Shown: positions 54,640 through 64,000 of the stretch, one piece after another
Layout: each line of letters opens with the position of its first letter
How positions within the stretch are numbered: position 1 is the stretch's first letter
NCBI RefSeq assembly: GCF_023091745.1
Contig: NC_068920.1
Coordinates: 144,839,122 to 144,903,121 of the forward strand
Origin: Budorcas taxicolor
Taxonomy: Eukaryota; Chordata; Mammalia; Artiodactyla; Bovidae
DNA length: 64,000 bases
Direction of reading: 5' to 3'
Position numbers and translations under genes: made by a program
The notes under the pieces: model-generated
The model's input: only the letters and a program-made list of their open reading frames with translations
What the model was told of the DNA's origin: nothing
The model's database searches: none

Positions 54640-54770
54640 TCCACACAAGTGATTTATCCTTATTTTACAGGTGACTGATCTGGGGTTTAGAAGGAGTAAA
54701 ACCTCACTTTTCATAAGTGAGAGGTGAAATAAGAATTAGAATTGCCTCCTGTCTACTGTTCTGGGGAAAG
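54640..54770 (-). repeat. MIR, antisense
   Basis: tatccttattttacaggtga, ggagtaaaacctcacttttc and aattagaattgcctcctgtc follow the reverse MIR core. Confidence 0.55.
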
Positions 54771-54975
54771 CAGCATGTTGCCATGGGAACCGTATGGTCT
54801 TTGGAGTGGAACACTCCTCTACTTGAGGTCCTGCTTGACAAAATCCTTCTACTAGCGTGACTTCAGTGAACTCCTCAAATCTCTTCAGGTGGCAATAGAA
54901 AAATGGCACTCACGTCTCAGTCACTGAAAATTAAGTTACAAAATGCATGAAAAATCCCAGTCTGGTGCCTGGAGC
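54771..54975 (+). repeat. MIR, sense
   Basis: ccgtatggtctttggagtgg, actagcgtgacttcagtgaa, ctcctcaaatctcttcaggt and tctggtgcctggagcagagc follow MIR from head to 3' end. It abuts an antisense MIR, making a head-to-head pair. Confidence 0.6.
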
Positions 54976-55014
54976 AGAGCAGACATGTTTGTCCTCATCG
55001 CCTTCCTTTGTATA

Positions 55015-55200
55015 ATGACACCCAATAAATTTTATTGAGCACATATTTGGTCACAGGGACTGCAGTAAGCACTTTTATCTAATTTAATCATTTTAGCAAC
55101 ATCATGAAGAGGATTCTGTTATTATTCCTATTTTACAGATAAGCAAGAAGATGTGCCAAAATGTCAGGTGATCTGCCTGAGATCAAAGAGAGAGTGTGCC
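55015..55200 (-). repeat. MIR/L2 3' end, antisense
   Basis: cccaataaattttattgagc, tatctaatttaatcatttta, attattcctattttacagat and gatctgcctgagatcaaaga. Confidence 0.65.
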
Positions 55201-55358
55201 AACTGTGAAGTTTATTGACTCTCAGCTCCAACTCCCTCTCCTATCCTCTGCGTTGTGATGCTGAGCTGGGGCTTTGCAAATCACACATCTGCTTCACCAC
55301 CCCGATTCCCACAAGTCTCTGAAAGGCTGAGGGACTTGCTGCTTCTTGTTTTCCACTA

Positions 55359-55427
55359 GCACCACTTCCTGTCCGCTATTTGCATCACTTCCTGTCCACA
55401 GCTTACGCCATTTCCTGGCTACTATGA
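55359..55427. repeat. Three 23-bp tandem units carrying ETS-type cores
   Basis: Units at 55359-55381, 55382-55404 and 55405-55427. Each carries a TTCCTG core at the same phase: acttcctgt at 55364, acttcctgt at 55387 and atttcctgg at 55410, exactly 23 bases apart. TTCC(T/G) cores are ETS-family recognition motifs. Occupancy is unknown. Confidence 0.7.
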
Positions 55428-55429
55428 GT

Positions 55430-56254
55430 CCCCTAGAGCTCGTCTTCCCTTGGCAGAAGCCATTTCTTCCTATTCCCATAGCTGAATCCAGTTTGCTGTT
55501 TTTCTACCACTGCAAGCTCTACTGTGTGCCTTCCAAAACACACCAGCCAGGCAGTTTTCTCAGAAGCCTGTTTTCGCTCTAAGGGGTCCTCTGTTATGGT
55601 TCAATGATTTAATCACTTGAATAAAGGTGATTAAAAGGGATAAAATCTTCATTCCCCTCAGAGGTAGGGACTGTAGATGCATCTGGCAGTTGTTCCTCTA
55701 TGGTATCTTAATAGTTCACTTCTTACCCTTTTTCACCCTTTCAGTCACCTAGTAATCAACTTTATTCCTTCTTAACAATCATTTGCAAATTCTGTTAGTC
55801 GAAGTAAATTGTGTCTTCTGCATCTTGGTTGTGCCCTGACCAATGCATCTCTGACGAGCAGAGACAGAACTGGAAATCAGATGGGGATAACTCTGCACAC
55901 TGCCTCAAAACAATTTTTCATAAATGTGGATCCTTATGTAGTCTCCATTATCTTAAACATAAACCCAGTCATGAGGTAGCTGGAAACATTATATTATCAC
56001 CTCTGATGTTCTAAGATCACAAGAAACTGAATACTTCAATCAACCCTCATTGTGACCTGACATTTGGGAACCAGTGGTAAGGACTGCTAACCTCTTCTCA
56101 TGACCCACTGACCACCAACCAAAAGAGGAAAGAGCTAAGGACGGTCAATAGATAGCAGATGTTCATGCTGACCTGTTAGAAATCTCTCTTTGTCATGCTG
56201 CACTTTTACAGAGAACAAGAGACAGAGTATCCTCTCAAGGAACTGCTAGTTCAC
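55430..56254. other. Unique or unrecognised sequence
   Basis: No confident repeat or exon in about 820 bases. A 78-codon frame (55346-55582) spans the tandem array and has no known domain. Confidence 0.4.
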
Positions 56255-56430
56255 AGCCTTCTAGAATGCTAGAATGCCTGAGCTGGAAGGGACCTCAGAG
56301 AGCACCTGTCCACTAAACGCCCACTTTACTAATGGGCAAATGGAGGCCCAGAGATGGGCAAAGTGCCAGCCCCAAATCACAGTGAGTCAGTGCTAAAGTC
56401 CAGGCTAGGGCATAGTCTCCTGACTCCTGA
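56255..56430 (-). repeat. MIR-related old SINE, antisense
   Basis: tgagctggaagggacctcag, cgcccactttactaatgggc, aaatggaggcccagagatgg and ctcctgactcctgac follow a MIR3-like or related ancient SINE. Confidence 0.55.
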
Positions 56431-57084
56431 CTTCTTCATGTGAAACCATGGATTCAGGAGCTTACTGGGTACATTTTGTGCTTTAGCACTTTTTCTAGGG
56501 ATTACAGTTGCTTCTCTGGAATATTATCTCCTTTTGCTTCTCCCCCATCCCAGTTCCTTGGAGGCTTGGGAGATGGGAGAGAGACAGGTTCTTTTCTCTG
56601 TTCAGAGTATGCCTCACCTTATTTTGCTGCTTCTTTCTCCTCTTCCTTCTCCCTCCCACAGGATGGCAGTAAGGGTGAAGCAGTGAGATGAGCCAGGTCA
56701 ACATAAGGTTAGACCCTGTCTTTTTTTAAATTTAGATAGTTTATTCATCCCTAATGTTTTGGCATGAATTTTGGTTTTTAAAATATTGCATTAAAATATT
56801 TATCAGGATTATTGAGTCTTTTCAAGCCTGCTTATAATTTGTACCCAAGGCTTGCATCTTACTCATAACACCCTTGTCCCATCCCTGCCATTCTGCCTAT
56901 CCTTCCCTACTATATGCCCCAGAAAGGTCACTTTGGCAATCTTGTAATCATTTTCTGATGCATGACTCCCCATCTGAAACACACAAAAAAACTCTGCTAC
57001 TGATGGCTCAAATGATGAACACGAACAATGATCACCTAGGATCCTTTTACCCAAGAAAAAAGGGAGAATCTCTAACTTTGAAGA
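56431..57084. other. Unique or unrecognised sequence
   Basis: About 650 bases with opposed short frames (56440-56704; 56863-57104) and no recognisable product. Confidence 0.4.
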
Positions 57085-57345
57085 GAAGGATGCCAAGGCA
57101 GTAGAATAGCATGGAATTTGAAGTCAGATGAACTAGGGATTGAATCCTGACAATGCCACTCAGCAGTTGTGTGATACCCACTGATTCACTGATGGATGTG
57201 AATGACTTCTATGTCCTGAAGGTGCTGGATATGCAGACATGATCAAGGCATATTCCCTGCTCCTAAGGCAACCACAGCCTGGATGGAGGGAATTGTTTAC
57301 TTCTCTGGGCCTTGTTTTCTATAATGGAAAATGGAAATAGAATTA
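57085..57345 (+). repeat. MIR, apparently interrupted
   Basis: agtagaatagcatggaattt, gaactagggattgaatcctg and actcagcagttgtgtgatac are the MIR head and core. The late core (cttctctgggccttgttttc) appears near 57300 after about 110 unrelated bases. Confidence 0.6.
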
Positions 57346-57894
57346 TCTCCTTGGAAAGAATAAATACAGCTCTCATATGACATTGCTTATCATCGTGTGG
57401 CCGCTCCATTAAAATTTGCCTCCACAGAAGTAAATAAGTTCTTCCCTGGAACATTGTTCACAGAAGTAATCATCACTGTATCCAGTTACTTTTCCACAGT
57501 TTAGATTTATTGTCATACAGTTACTAAAGCTTAATTTGGGAAGACCCAGAAAAAAAACAATCACTGGAAACCTTCTGATGAAGTCCCTTGGTATTTAAGG
57601 AAAACACTGAAGATGACACATTCTTTTCAGCCACGCTCAAGGCTTTTGGATTTCCATCTAGTAGTTTTCATTCTGAGCACCCCTGGTATTTTGAATATGC
57701 ATCCTTCCAACAGAATCTTTGACCTGCACCTCACTTCTCTCCCTTGAACTTAGTGTATCTCCCTTATTGGACAATGGCTTTGTAGGCATCTTTTCACAGA
57801 GAGATTGACAATAATCTGGGAAATATTCCATGCACTGTGGTGCTATCAATTGCAATCTTTATCAGAAGATGTTTGGGGCACAACCTCTCCTAAA
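57346..57894. other. Unique or unrecognised sequence
   Basis: No element recognised in about 550 bases. Confidence 0.45.
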
Positions 57895-58340
57895 GCAGTG
57901 TGGTAGGCAGAACTATAAGATGAGCCCCAGTGAACCTACCTTTGCATAATCTCCTGCTCTTGAATGCAGGTGGAAACTGTGACTTCTAGCCAATAAGATA
58001 TGACAAAGTGAGGGAGTAGTCACTTCCGTAATTAGGGTATGATAAATGACTCCACCTGCAATAGATGTTCTCCTGCTCACCTGGAAGAAGTGTGCATGTT
58101 TTTGTACATTACCCAAGAACTGGAGAGAGGTGGATAGACAAGGTGGCAGACAAGGGTCTCTGGGGCTCATCAAGGCTGAGAGAGACCTCACGGCCCACAT
58201 TCTGGGGAATGATGGCACCAGTTCCCACCCCCTAGGAATCTGCTCCTCCCCCATTGCCTTTCATGGTGAGGCTGTCTCTTCTTGGCCTTCAGGGAGTAAC
58301 TCTGAGGAAGTTGGGGTGGAAGGAAACATATGCCATCATA
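57895..58340. repeat. Probable old LTR-like repeat, family unknown
   Basis: ctgctcttgaatgcaggtgg, cttctagccaataagatatg and gtagtcacttccgtaattag match a familiar but unnamed pre-ruminant repeat; the ccaataagatatg segment is the clearest. The 132-codon frame 58046-58444 crosses its border and is not supported as a gene. Confidence 0.4.
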
Positions 58341-58349
58341 TGCAATTGA

Positions 58350-58738
58350 AGTCTATTCGTTGGCTCAGGCTGCCAAAAAGAAAACATAACAGACTGGGTG
58401 ACTTAAAGAGACATCTCCCAGTTGTGAAGGTTGGAAGTCCATGAAGTCCGCTGTCAAGGTGCCTAAAGATTCCATTTCTGGTGAGGCCTCCTTTACTGGT
58501 TGCACACGGCTGCCTTCTTGCTATGTCCTCACCTAGCCTCCCCTCTGTGTCCTCTTGGAGATGACTTTTTTCTCTCTTCTTCTTCTTGTGCACCAGTACT
58601 ATAGGGGTAGGACTCCACTTTCATGACTTCACCTAACCTCAGTTACCTTCTTAAAAGCCCTATCTCCAAAGACAGTCACACTGAAGGTTGGGTCTTCAGC
58701 ATGTGTATTTGAGGTATACAATTCAATTCATAGCAATA
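58350..58738 (-). mobile_element. MLT1-like MaLR LTR
   Basis: On plus: ggctcaggctgccaaaaaga, cagactgggtgacttaaaga, aaggttggaagtccatgaag and, at the end, caattcaattcatagca. A gene-free antisense MLT1. Confidence 0.75.
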
Positions 58739-59360
58739 AAGAATAGCTATTTTTATATGTGAAGCAGCAATTATATGTCAGGCATTACACTATGGATTTT
58801 TACGTTATTTTATTCAATATTTTTAAGATCTTTCCAGGATATATAAATGAGTGTGAGTTGAGAGCTTCATTTTAAAGGTAAGGGAAAATAATGGAAAAAA
58901 AACTTTAAAAAAATAATAAAGGTAAGGAAAATGAAGAAGAGGTTGAAAACTCAGGACTGATAATAAATAAATGACAGATCTAGGACCTGAACTCAAATGT
59001 GCTTGTCTCCAAAGATACTGCTCCACGTTTTAGTTTCAATCTTCCCCTCTTCCTCACTCGCACACACACTTCTGTCCATGTTACAGCAGCAATGCCATCT
59101 CCAACAAGAACACCATCTCACAATGGAACTGAATTAAAACTGTCCATGTGGTCCTGTTTCTCAGGTGTTTTACCATCTAACCAAACCATAGTCACTTTGC
59201 TTTACCATCCTGTCCCGACAGCTTTGTCCTTCTCCCAGTTTTAAGACTCATTCTGATACTCACGCCTGGCGCTGGGGGAAAGGGGGAATGGCCATGAAAG
59301 CTGTGAAATACATGTAAATGAATTGCAGTTTTCCCGTCTGTATGAATTAAGGAATTCAAC
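58739..59360. other. Unique or unrecognised sequence
   Basis: AT-rich on the left and unrecognised throughout. Confidence 0.45.
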
Positions 59361-59362
59361 TC

Positions 59363-59425
59363 TGTGTGTGTGTGTGTGTGTGTGTGCGCACGCACGCATG
59401 CACGCGCGTACACGTGTGCACATAC
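59363..59425. repeat. (TG)n joined to GC-alternating tract, 63 bp of strict Y-R alternation
   Basis: About 14 TG units pass without a break into gcgcacgcacgcatgcacgc and on to gtgtgcacatac. Every step from 59363 to 59425 alternates pyrimidine and purine, the sequence class most prone to left-handed Z-DNA. Confidence 0.9.
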
Positions 59426-59927
59426 TCACATAAGCATGGATGTCTATGTCCAGGGAAAGTGAAGGATGTAGGGAGGAAGGCTGGAAAGAAGACAAAGAGA
59501 GACAGGGGAGGGAGAGATATTGAAACTCAACCAGGGCCTCCTAAAGCCACTAAAAGAGGGGAAATCTGCTGAATAAGGTCATTCATTATTCTCATTTTGC
59601 ACTTGAAACAAACGGTAATTGTTGGTTTAGCTAACAAGTTGTGCCTTAATTACAGACCATTAGACACCATTAATAAAGGAAACCAATTCCACAAGAATCT
59701 AAATTTCACTTCTTGTATTTCTTTCTCTAGAAAGAAGACCAACTCAAAACAGATTTGATTCTCTGCTTCCAAATCCTGTAACAGCCCAGGGACTCTCATC
59801 CATCCGTAGCTTAGCTCAGCTGTCCTTTCCTTCTCTGGGGAGCCTTTCCAGGGCTTGTCACCCATCCCTGCTGCTTGAGGCATGGCGGCATCCCTGGGCT
59901 TCCTGTCCTGGACTTTTTAAAAAGTTC
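59426..59927. other. Unique or unrecognised sequence
   Basis: Purine-rich at 59455-59525, otherwise unrecognised. Confidence 0.45.
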
Positions 59928-60036
59928 TTGGCCCCTCGGCATGTGGGATCTTACTTCCCAGACCAGGGATGGAATCAGTGCCCCCTGCATTGGAAGCTTG
60001 GCACCATAGCCTCTGGACCACCAGGGAAGTTCTGAC
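59928..60036 (-). mobile_element. CHR-type tRNA SINE fragment
   Basis: cggcatgtgggatcttactt then ccagaccagggatggaatca and ctctggaccaccagggaagt, minus orientation, truncated body. Confidence 0.8.
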
Positions 60037-60049
60037 CTGGGCTTTTTAA

Positions 60050-60222
60050 AAAATTTTAATTAATTTATTCATTTAGGCTGTACAGTGTCTTAGTTGTGGT
60101 GTGTGGGATCTTTTATAGTCGGGACAAGTAGGAAATATTTCCCTGACCAGCAATTGAACCCAGGGCCCCCTGCACTGGGAGCGTGGCACCTTAGCCACTG
60201 GACCATCAGGGAAGTCCTGTCC
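60050..60222 (-). mobile_element. CHR-type tRNA SINE
   Basis: aggctgtacagtgtcttagt, gtgtgtgggatcttttatag and gccactggaccatcagggaa. A T-rich 5' side on plus corresponds to its A-rich tail. Second CHR copy in the same orientation within 300 bases. Confidence 0.8.
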
Positions 60223-60648
60223 TGGGCTCTCAAGAGGTAGGCTCTTTTGTGGACCTATAGCCGAATGACCTGTCTGCCTGTCTACCTCTCCAGAGAGCCT
60301 CCAAAACAGCTACTCACAGAGGAATTATGCTTGTTTTTTAAATCCTACTTTCTAGTGAAGTAATAACAATAATTACCCCTCATCTTTGTCATTAAGTTTC
60401 TTATTTATGAAGACACTTCTGTTGACTTCTATCTAATTAAATATTCCAAACAATTCACTAACAGAGCCAATATTGCCTCTTCTGCTATGCATTTCTCCCA
60501 GAAATATACTCCCAATCACTACCCACCCTCCAAAAAAATTAGGAATGGGAAGGAACTGAGCCTGGTTACTCACTCCAAAGCTTTGTCACTGGGAAATTTA
60601 ATTCCTTTGAAAAATAAACACTCTCACTTTCAGTACAAGGACATATGT
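60223..60648. other. Unique or unrecognised sequence
   Basis: About 430 bases without a recognised element. Confidence 0.45.
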
Positions 60649-60658
60649 ATCCATCCTA

Positions 60659-60815
60659 CGTTTGATCCCTGGGTTGGGAAGATCCCCTGGAGAAGAGCAT
60701 GGCAACCCACTCCAGTATTCTTGCTGGAGAATCCCACAGAGAGAGGAGCCTGGTGGGTGACAATTCATAGGGTTGCAAATGGTTGGACACAACTGAAGCA
60801 ACCAAGCACACAGTC
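60659..60815 (+). mobile_element. Bov-tA SINE, 5'-truncated, with TSD
   Basis: It starts inside the tRNA-like head at the box-B side (gtttgatccctgggttggga). Perfect 10-bp TSD, atccatccta, at 60649-60658 and 60816-60825. The truncation is therefore original to the insertion. Confidence 0.93.
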
Positions 60816-60939
60816 ATCCATCCTAAAATGGCTTTCTCCTAGCTCAGAAGTTACTTACAGTAAACCCAAGTCAATCCAGCCACAGTAAAAAGTCTCACAG
60901 ATGCAGCTGATCATTGAGTTATACCAAGCCAGTACTCAG

Positions 60940-61518
60940 GTTTGTGGAATGTAGATGGTGACTGCAGCCATGAAATTAAAACACACTTGCTCCTTGGAAG
61001 AAAAGCTGTGACAAACCTAGATAGCACATTACAAAGCAGAGACAGTACTTAACCGACAAAGGTCTGTCTAGTCAAAGTTATGTTTTCCCGGTAGTCGTGT
61101 ATGGATGTGAAAGTTGGAACATAAAGAAATCTGAGCACCGAAGAATTGACGCTTTTAAACTGTTGTGTTGGACACTCTTGAGAGTTTGTTGGACTGCAAG
61201 AAGATCAAACCAGTCAATCCTAAAGGAAATCAGTCCTGAATATTCATTGGAAGGACTGATGCTGAAGCTGAAGCTCCAATACTTTGGCCGCCTGATGCAA
61301 AGAACTGCCTCATTGGAAAAGACCGTGATGCTGGGAAAGATTGAGGACAGGAGGAGAAGGAGACGATAGAAGATGAGATGGTTGGATGGCATCACTGACT
61401 CGATGGACATGAGTCTGAGTGAACTCCGGGTGTTGGTGATGGACAGGGAGGCCTGGCATGTTGCAGTCCATGGAGTCAAAAAGAGTTGGACACGACTGAG
61501 TGACTGAACTGAACTGAA
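60940..61518 (+). mobile_element. BovB LINE, 5'-truncated
   Basis: From agatggtgactgcagccatg to the tail gactgaactgaactgaatg. The frame 61097-61369 keeps part of the C-terminal region. The long antisense frame 61707-61078 is a shadow of it. Confidence 0.9.
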
Positions 61519-62128
61519 TGTGGTCCTGGTAACATTCTGAGACAGATGCTGACAAATTTCTGAACACTCCCAGCAAGGTAAAATTGTTGGTATCTCCTTC
61601 ATGTTACTGTCACAGTGATGGTTCTCATGCTCATGTTTGCTGTGTTCCTGTCTTCCTTCATCCTCTGCCTGACTCTGTGCTGCCATCCAGAAGGACTTTA
61701 GCAGCACATAGACAGACAGACTTTCTCCACCTCAGCACACTCCACTGGGACTCTTAGATTTCACCAGCTGGGGAGATGACACTTATGTCAAACAATTCAC
61801 GGAGCTTCTGGTTAGAGATGAGTCCCCAGCCCTAAATGTGACTCAGTTTTTCTCACTGACTTTTACTGAGATGTGTTTGTTTATTAGTGAAAGTTTATAT
61901 ATACTGTTACAGATTGCCAAACAAGCACAGTGTCAACACAGTGGCATAGCATCGAAGAAATTCCTAAGTATACAAAGAATTCATACACAGAAAGCAGGGC
62001 ACAGCTAAATGGAAGAGTTTTGGATTCCTGAGTGCATACAGCGCTCTTCACATTGTCTGGAACCATTTAGGCCAGATCTTTCTTATTAACAAATGTGTCT
62101 GCTTTGAAGACTAGCAGGAGAAGTGGCA
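61519..62128. other. Unique or unrecognised sequence
   Basis: About 600 bases without a recognised element or exon. Confidence 0.45.
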
Positions 62129-62328
62129 GGGCTTCATTGTGTCTCAAATGGTGAAGAATTCACCTGCAATGCAGAAGACCCAGGTTTAATTGCTGGGTCA
62201 GGAAGATCCCCTGGAGAAGGGAATGGCAACTCACTCCAGTATTCTTTTCTGGAGAATTCCATGGACAGAGGAGACCGGTGGGCTATTGTCCTTGGGGTCT
62301 CAAAGAGTCAGACACGACTGAAAGACTA
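62129..62328 (+). mobile_element. Bov-tA SINE
   Basis: The head is diverged (cattgtgtctcaaatggtga) but box B is recognisable (aggtttaattgctgggtc). Full body, ending acacgactgaaagactaac. Confidence 0.88.
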
Positions 62329-62449
62329 ACAAGGGGAAATGGCATCTGATCTAACCATGCACACGGTAGTGAAGCTTCTCGGGCATGTATTGATCTGATC
62401 TATGCAAAAAAGAAGAAAATAAATTAATCTTAATAAGTTAAGGAGTCTT

Positions 62450-62582
62450 TTATTTTATTTTATTTATTTTTTTTTTTTTTTGGCCACTCTATGCAGCTTG
62501 TGAGATCTTAGTTGCCTGACCAGGGATTGAAACTGTGTCCTCAACAGTTAAAGGGCAGAGCCCTAATCACTGGACTAATAGG
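62450..62582 (-). mobile_element. CHR-type tRNA SINE
   Basis: A (ttttа)n/T-run at the left (reverse of the tail) is followed by gcttgtgagatcttagttgc, ctgaccagggattgaaactg and ctaatcactggactaatagg. Minus orientation, short body. Confidence 0.75.
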
Positions 62583-62619
62583 TAATACCCAAAGGGTTTG
62601 TAATTCTTGACTTTTGCTG

Positions 62620-62829
62620 GTGCTGTTTAATTGCTAAGTCATGTCCAGCTCTTTCATGGCTGCATGGACTATAGCTACTAGGCTCTTCGGTCCATGGGAT
62701 TTCCCAGGCGGGAATACTGGAGTGGGTTGACATTTCCTTCTCTAAGCGATCTTCCCTACTCAGGGTTAGAACACCCATCTCCTATGTTGACAAGTGGATT
62801 CTTTACTACTGAGCCACCAGGGAAACCCT
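62620..62829 (-). mobile_element. Bov-tA SINE
   Basis: Minus-strand unit, tttaattgctaagtcatgtc to gagccaccagggaaaccc, moderately diverged. Confidence 0.88.
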
Positions 62830-62919
62830 CTGCTATGATGAACAAAAATCTTCTCTGGTTTTGTAGATGGCTCAACTGCATGTGTCCATAAAAGGAAAAA
62901 AAAAAGGAAAGAAAACGGA

Positions 62920-63070
62920 GCGGCAGAGGATGAGATGATGAGATAGCATCACCAACTCAATGGACATGAGTTTGAGCAAACTCTGGGAGATAGTGAAGGA
63001 CAGGAAAGTCTGGAGTGTAGCAGTCTATGGGGTCATAAAGATGCTGACATGACTTAGCGATCAAGCAATA
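62920..63070 (+). mobile_element. BovB 3'-terminal fragment
   Basis: gcggcagaggatgagatgat to gacatgacttagcgatcaag. The usual (actga)n tail is absent and replaced by caataacaata. Confidence 0.8.
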
Positions 63071-63078
63071 ACAATAAG

Positions 63079-63115
63079 TTCAGTTCAGTCGCTCAGTCGT
63101 GTCTGACTCTTTGCA
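63079..63115 (-). mobile_element. Very short BovB/Bov-A tail fragment
   Basis: gttcagttcagtcgctcagt and then cgtgtctgactctttgc only. It faces the sense BovB tail at 62920-63070, so two BovB tails point at each other. Confidence 0.75.
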
Positions 63116-63209
63116 ATACAACAATAAAAATCTAATTAAATGAATGAATGTGTATTCATACTTAATCATCCTTATAGTCATAAAAAAGCACCTTAATATT
63201 TTAAAAATC

Positions 63210-63475
63210 ACCATATATAATGTGTCATTTAATGCTCACAACACTATGAGATTACCCATCATTCTCACCATCATTATTATCATCTTAGGCCATAGAAACC
63301 ATGTACCACTCTCTTCACAGCATTCACAGCAACTTCTAATGGATGTGCTTCCAGCATCTCTACTGACACGTCAGGAAACTGAGGTTCAGAGAGGTTAAGC
63401 AAATTGCCCAAGGTCACAGAACTTCAGAGTTGATGTTTAACCAGTGCTGTCTTATTGCATAAACTATGTTGTTAA
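63210..63475 (-). repeat. MIR, antisense, with insertion
   Basis: gtcatttaatgctcacaaca, caccatcattattatcatct, aggaaactgaggttcagaga and tgcccaaggtcacagaactt are the reverse MIR core. Some 60 bases at about 63290-63365 separate its parts. Confidence 0.7.
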
Positions 63476-63617
63476 GCACATGGGGAAGGAAAAGCTGAGT
63501 CTCGGGGGTAATTATTAGTAAAGGACTTGCCTAAGGTCAAGACCTGTGGGGGGACCCAACGTCCATTCTTGGGATCCCAGTTCCAAGGGTCTCCAATACA
63601 TCACAGCAACACTTAAC

Positions 63618-63900
63618 AATCAATTCAGCCTCTCAGTTGTGTCTGACTCTGTGACCCCATGTACTGCCGCACGCCAGCCTTCTCTGCCCATCACCAACTC
63701 CCGGAGCTTGCTCAAACTCATGTCTATCGAGTCAGTGATGCCATCCAACCGTCTCATCCTCTGTTGTCCCCTTCTCCTCCCACCTGCAATCTTTCCCAGC
63801 ATCAGGGTCTTTTCAATGAGTCAGTTCTTTGCATCAGGTGGCCAAGGTATCGGAGCTTCAGCTTCAGCATAAGTCCTTCCAATGAATATTCAGGACTGAC
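63618..63900 (-). mobile_element. BovB LINE, short 3' end
   Basis: attcagcctctcagttgtgt to aatgaatattcaggactgac. Minus orientation, 5'-truncated, and the (tcagt)n tail is worn. Confidence 0.9.
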
Positions 63901-64000
63901 ACAATGGAAATCTGTAAGTATTAAGTGTCCAGTGGGATAGCTTTCTTATACTGATATCAATCCCAGCCATGTGAAGTTCCAGTTAACATTGATCCAAAAG
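63901..64000. other. Unique or unrecognised sequence at window end
   Basis: One hundred bases, nothing recognised. Confidence 0.5.

Noticed and set aside
58046..58444. A 132-codon frame as a coding exon
   Set aside because: It crosses from an old repeat into an MLT1 LTR. No domain or convincing splice context.
61078..61707. A 209-codon minus-strand frame as a gene
   Set aside because: Bases 60940-61518 are BovB in plus orientation, and antisense BovB regularly gives long open frames. The same pattern appears at 11139-11633, 23971-24525 and 29924-30478.
1..64000. tRNA genes suggested by tRNA-like heads with A and B boxes
   Set aside because: All are within Bov-tA or CHR SINEs. None has an independent full tRNA fold with terminator.

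Overview
The window is nuclear DNA from a ruminant, most likely a bovid. The evidence is the density of ruminant-specific retroposons: RTE-type BovB LINEs, Bov-tA (tRNA-derived head plus BovB-derived tail), Bov-A and Bov-A2 SINEs, CHR-type tRNA SINEs and a ruminant L1 3' end. Older mammalian MIR, L2, L1M and MLT1 remnants lie beneath them. Species cannot be fixed from the sequence. I found no host protein-coding exon, RNA gene or CpG-island promoter that I could defend, so this reads as intergenic or deep intronic DNA. Family names come from recognising consensus features by eye, and element edges are usually good to about 5-20 bases.

Layout: 1-8 kb is SINE-dense at the left edge, then L1M, MLT1 and MIR remnants and two Bov-tA units sharing one target-site duplication (TSD). 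At 8.1-12 kb an old LTR-like element is split by a nearly full-length BovB whose 5' third is inverted. At 12-14.6 kb is repeat-poor sequence. At 14.6-15.2 kb is a rearranged BovB pair. At 21.5-24.65 kb is the best BovB, nearly full length with a clean TSD, decayed endonuclease and reverse-transcriptase (RT) reading frames and an intact RT active-site box. At 25-31.7 kb is a deeply nested block in which MLT1 contains an LTR-like element containing BovB and Bov-tA copies. At 32.4-33.1 kb a second copy of that LTR-like element splits an L1M tail. At 34.4-43.5 kb are three more BovB copies. At 43.6-45.2 kb is repeat-poor, CNE-like sequence. From 45 to 64 kb SINEs, short BovB 3' ends, L2, MIR and MLT1 alternate with unique sequence, a 20-base C run, a 23-bp tandem array carrying ETS-type cores and a 63-bp purine-pyrimidine alternating tract. 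By my coordinates BovB covers roughly 13.8 kb, about 22% of the window.

No genes cooperate here. The functional logic is that of retrotransposition: BovB encodes the endonuclease and RT, and Bov-tA/Bov-A SINEs carry BovB-like 3' tails and are thought to borrow that machinery. The most notable observation is a 286-bp stretch of perfect identity, including shared disabling lesions, between two independently inserted and oppositely oriented BovB endonuclease regions whose flanks differ by 6-10%. It looks like an inter-element gene-conversion tract. I saw no undescribed gene system.
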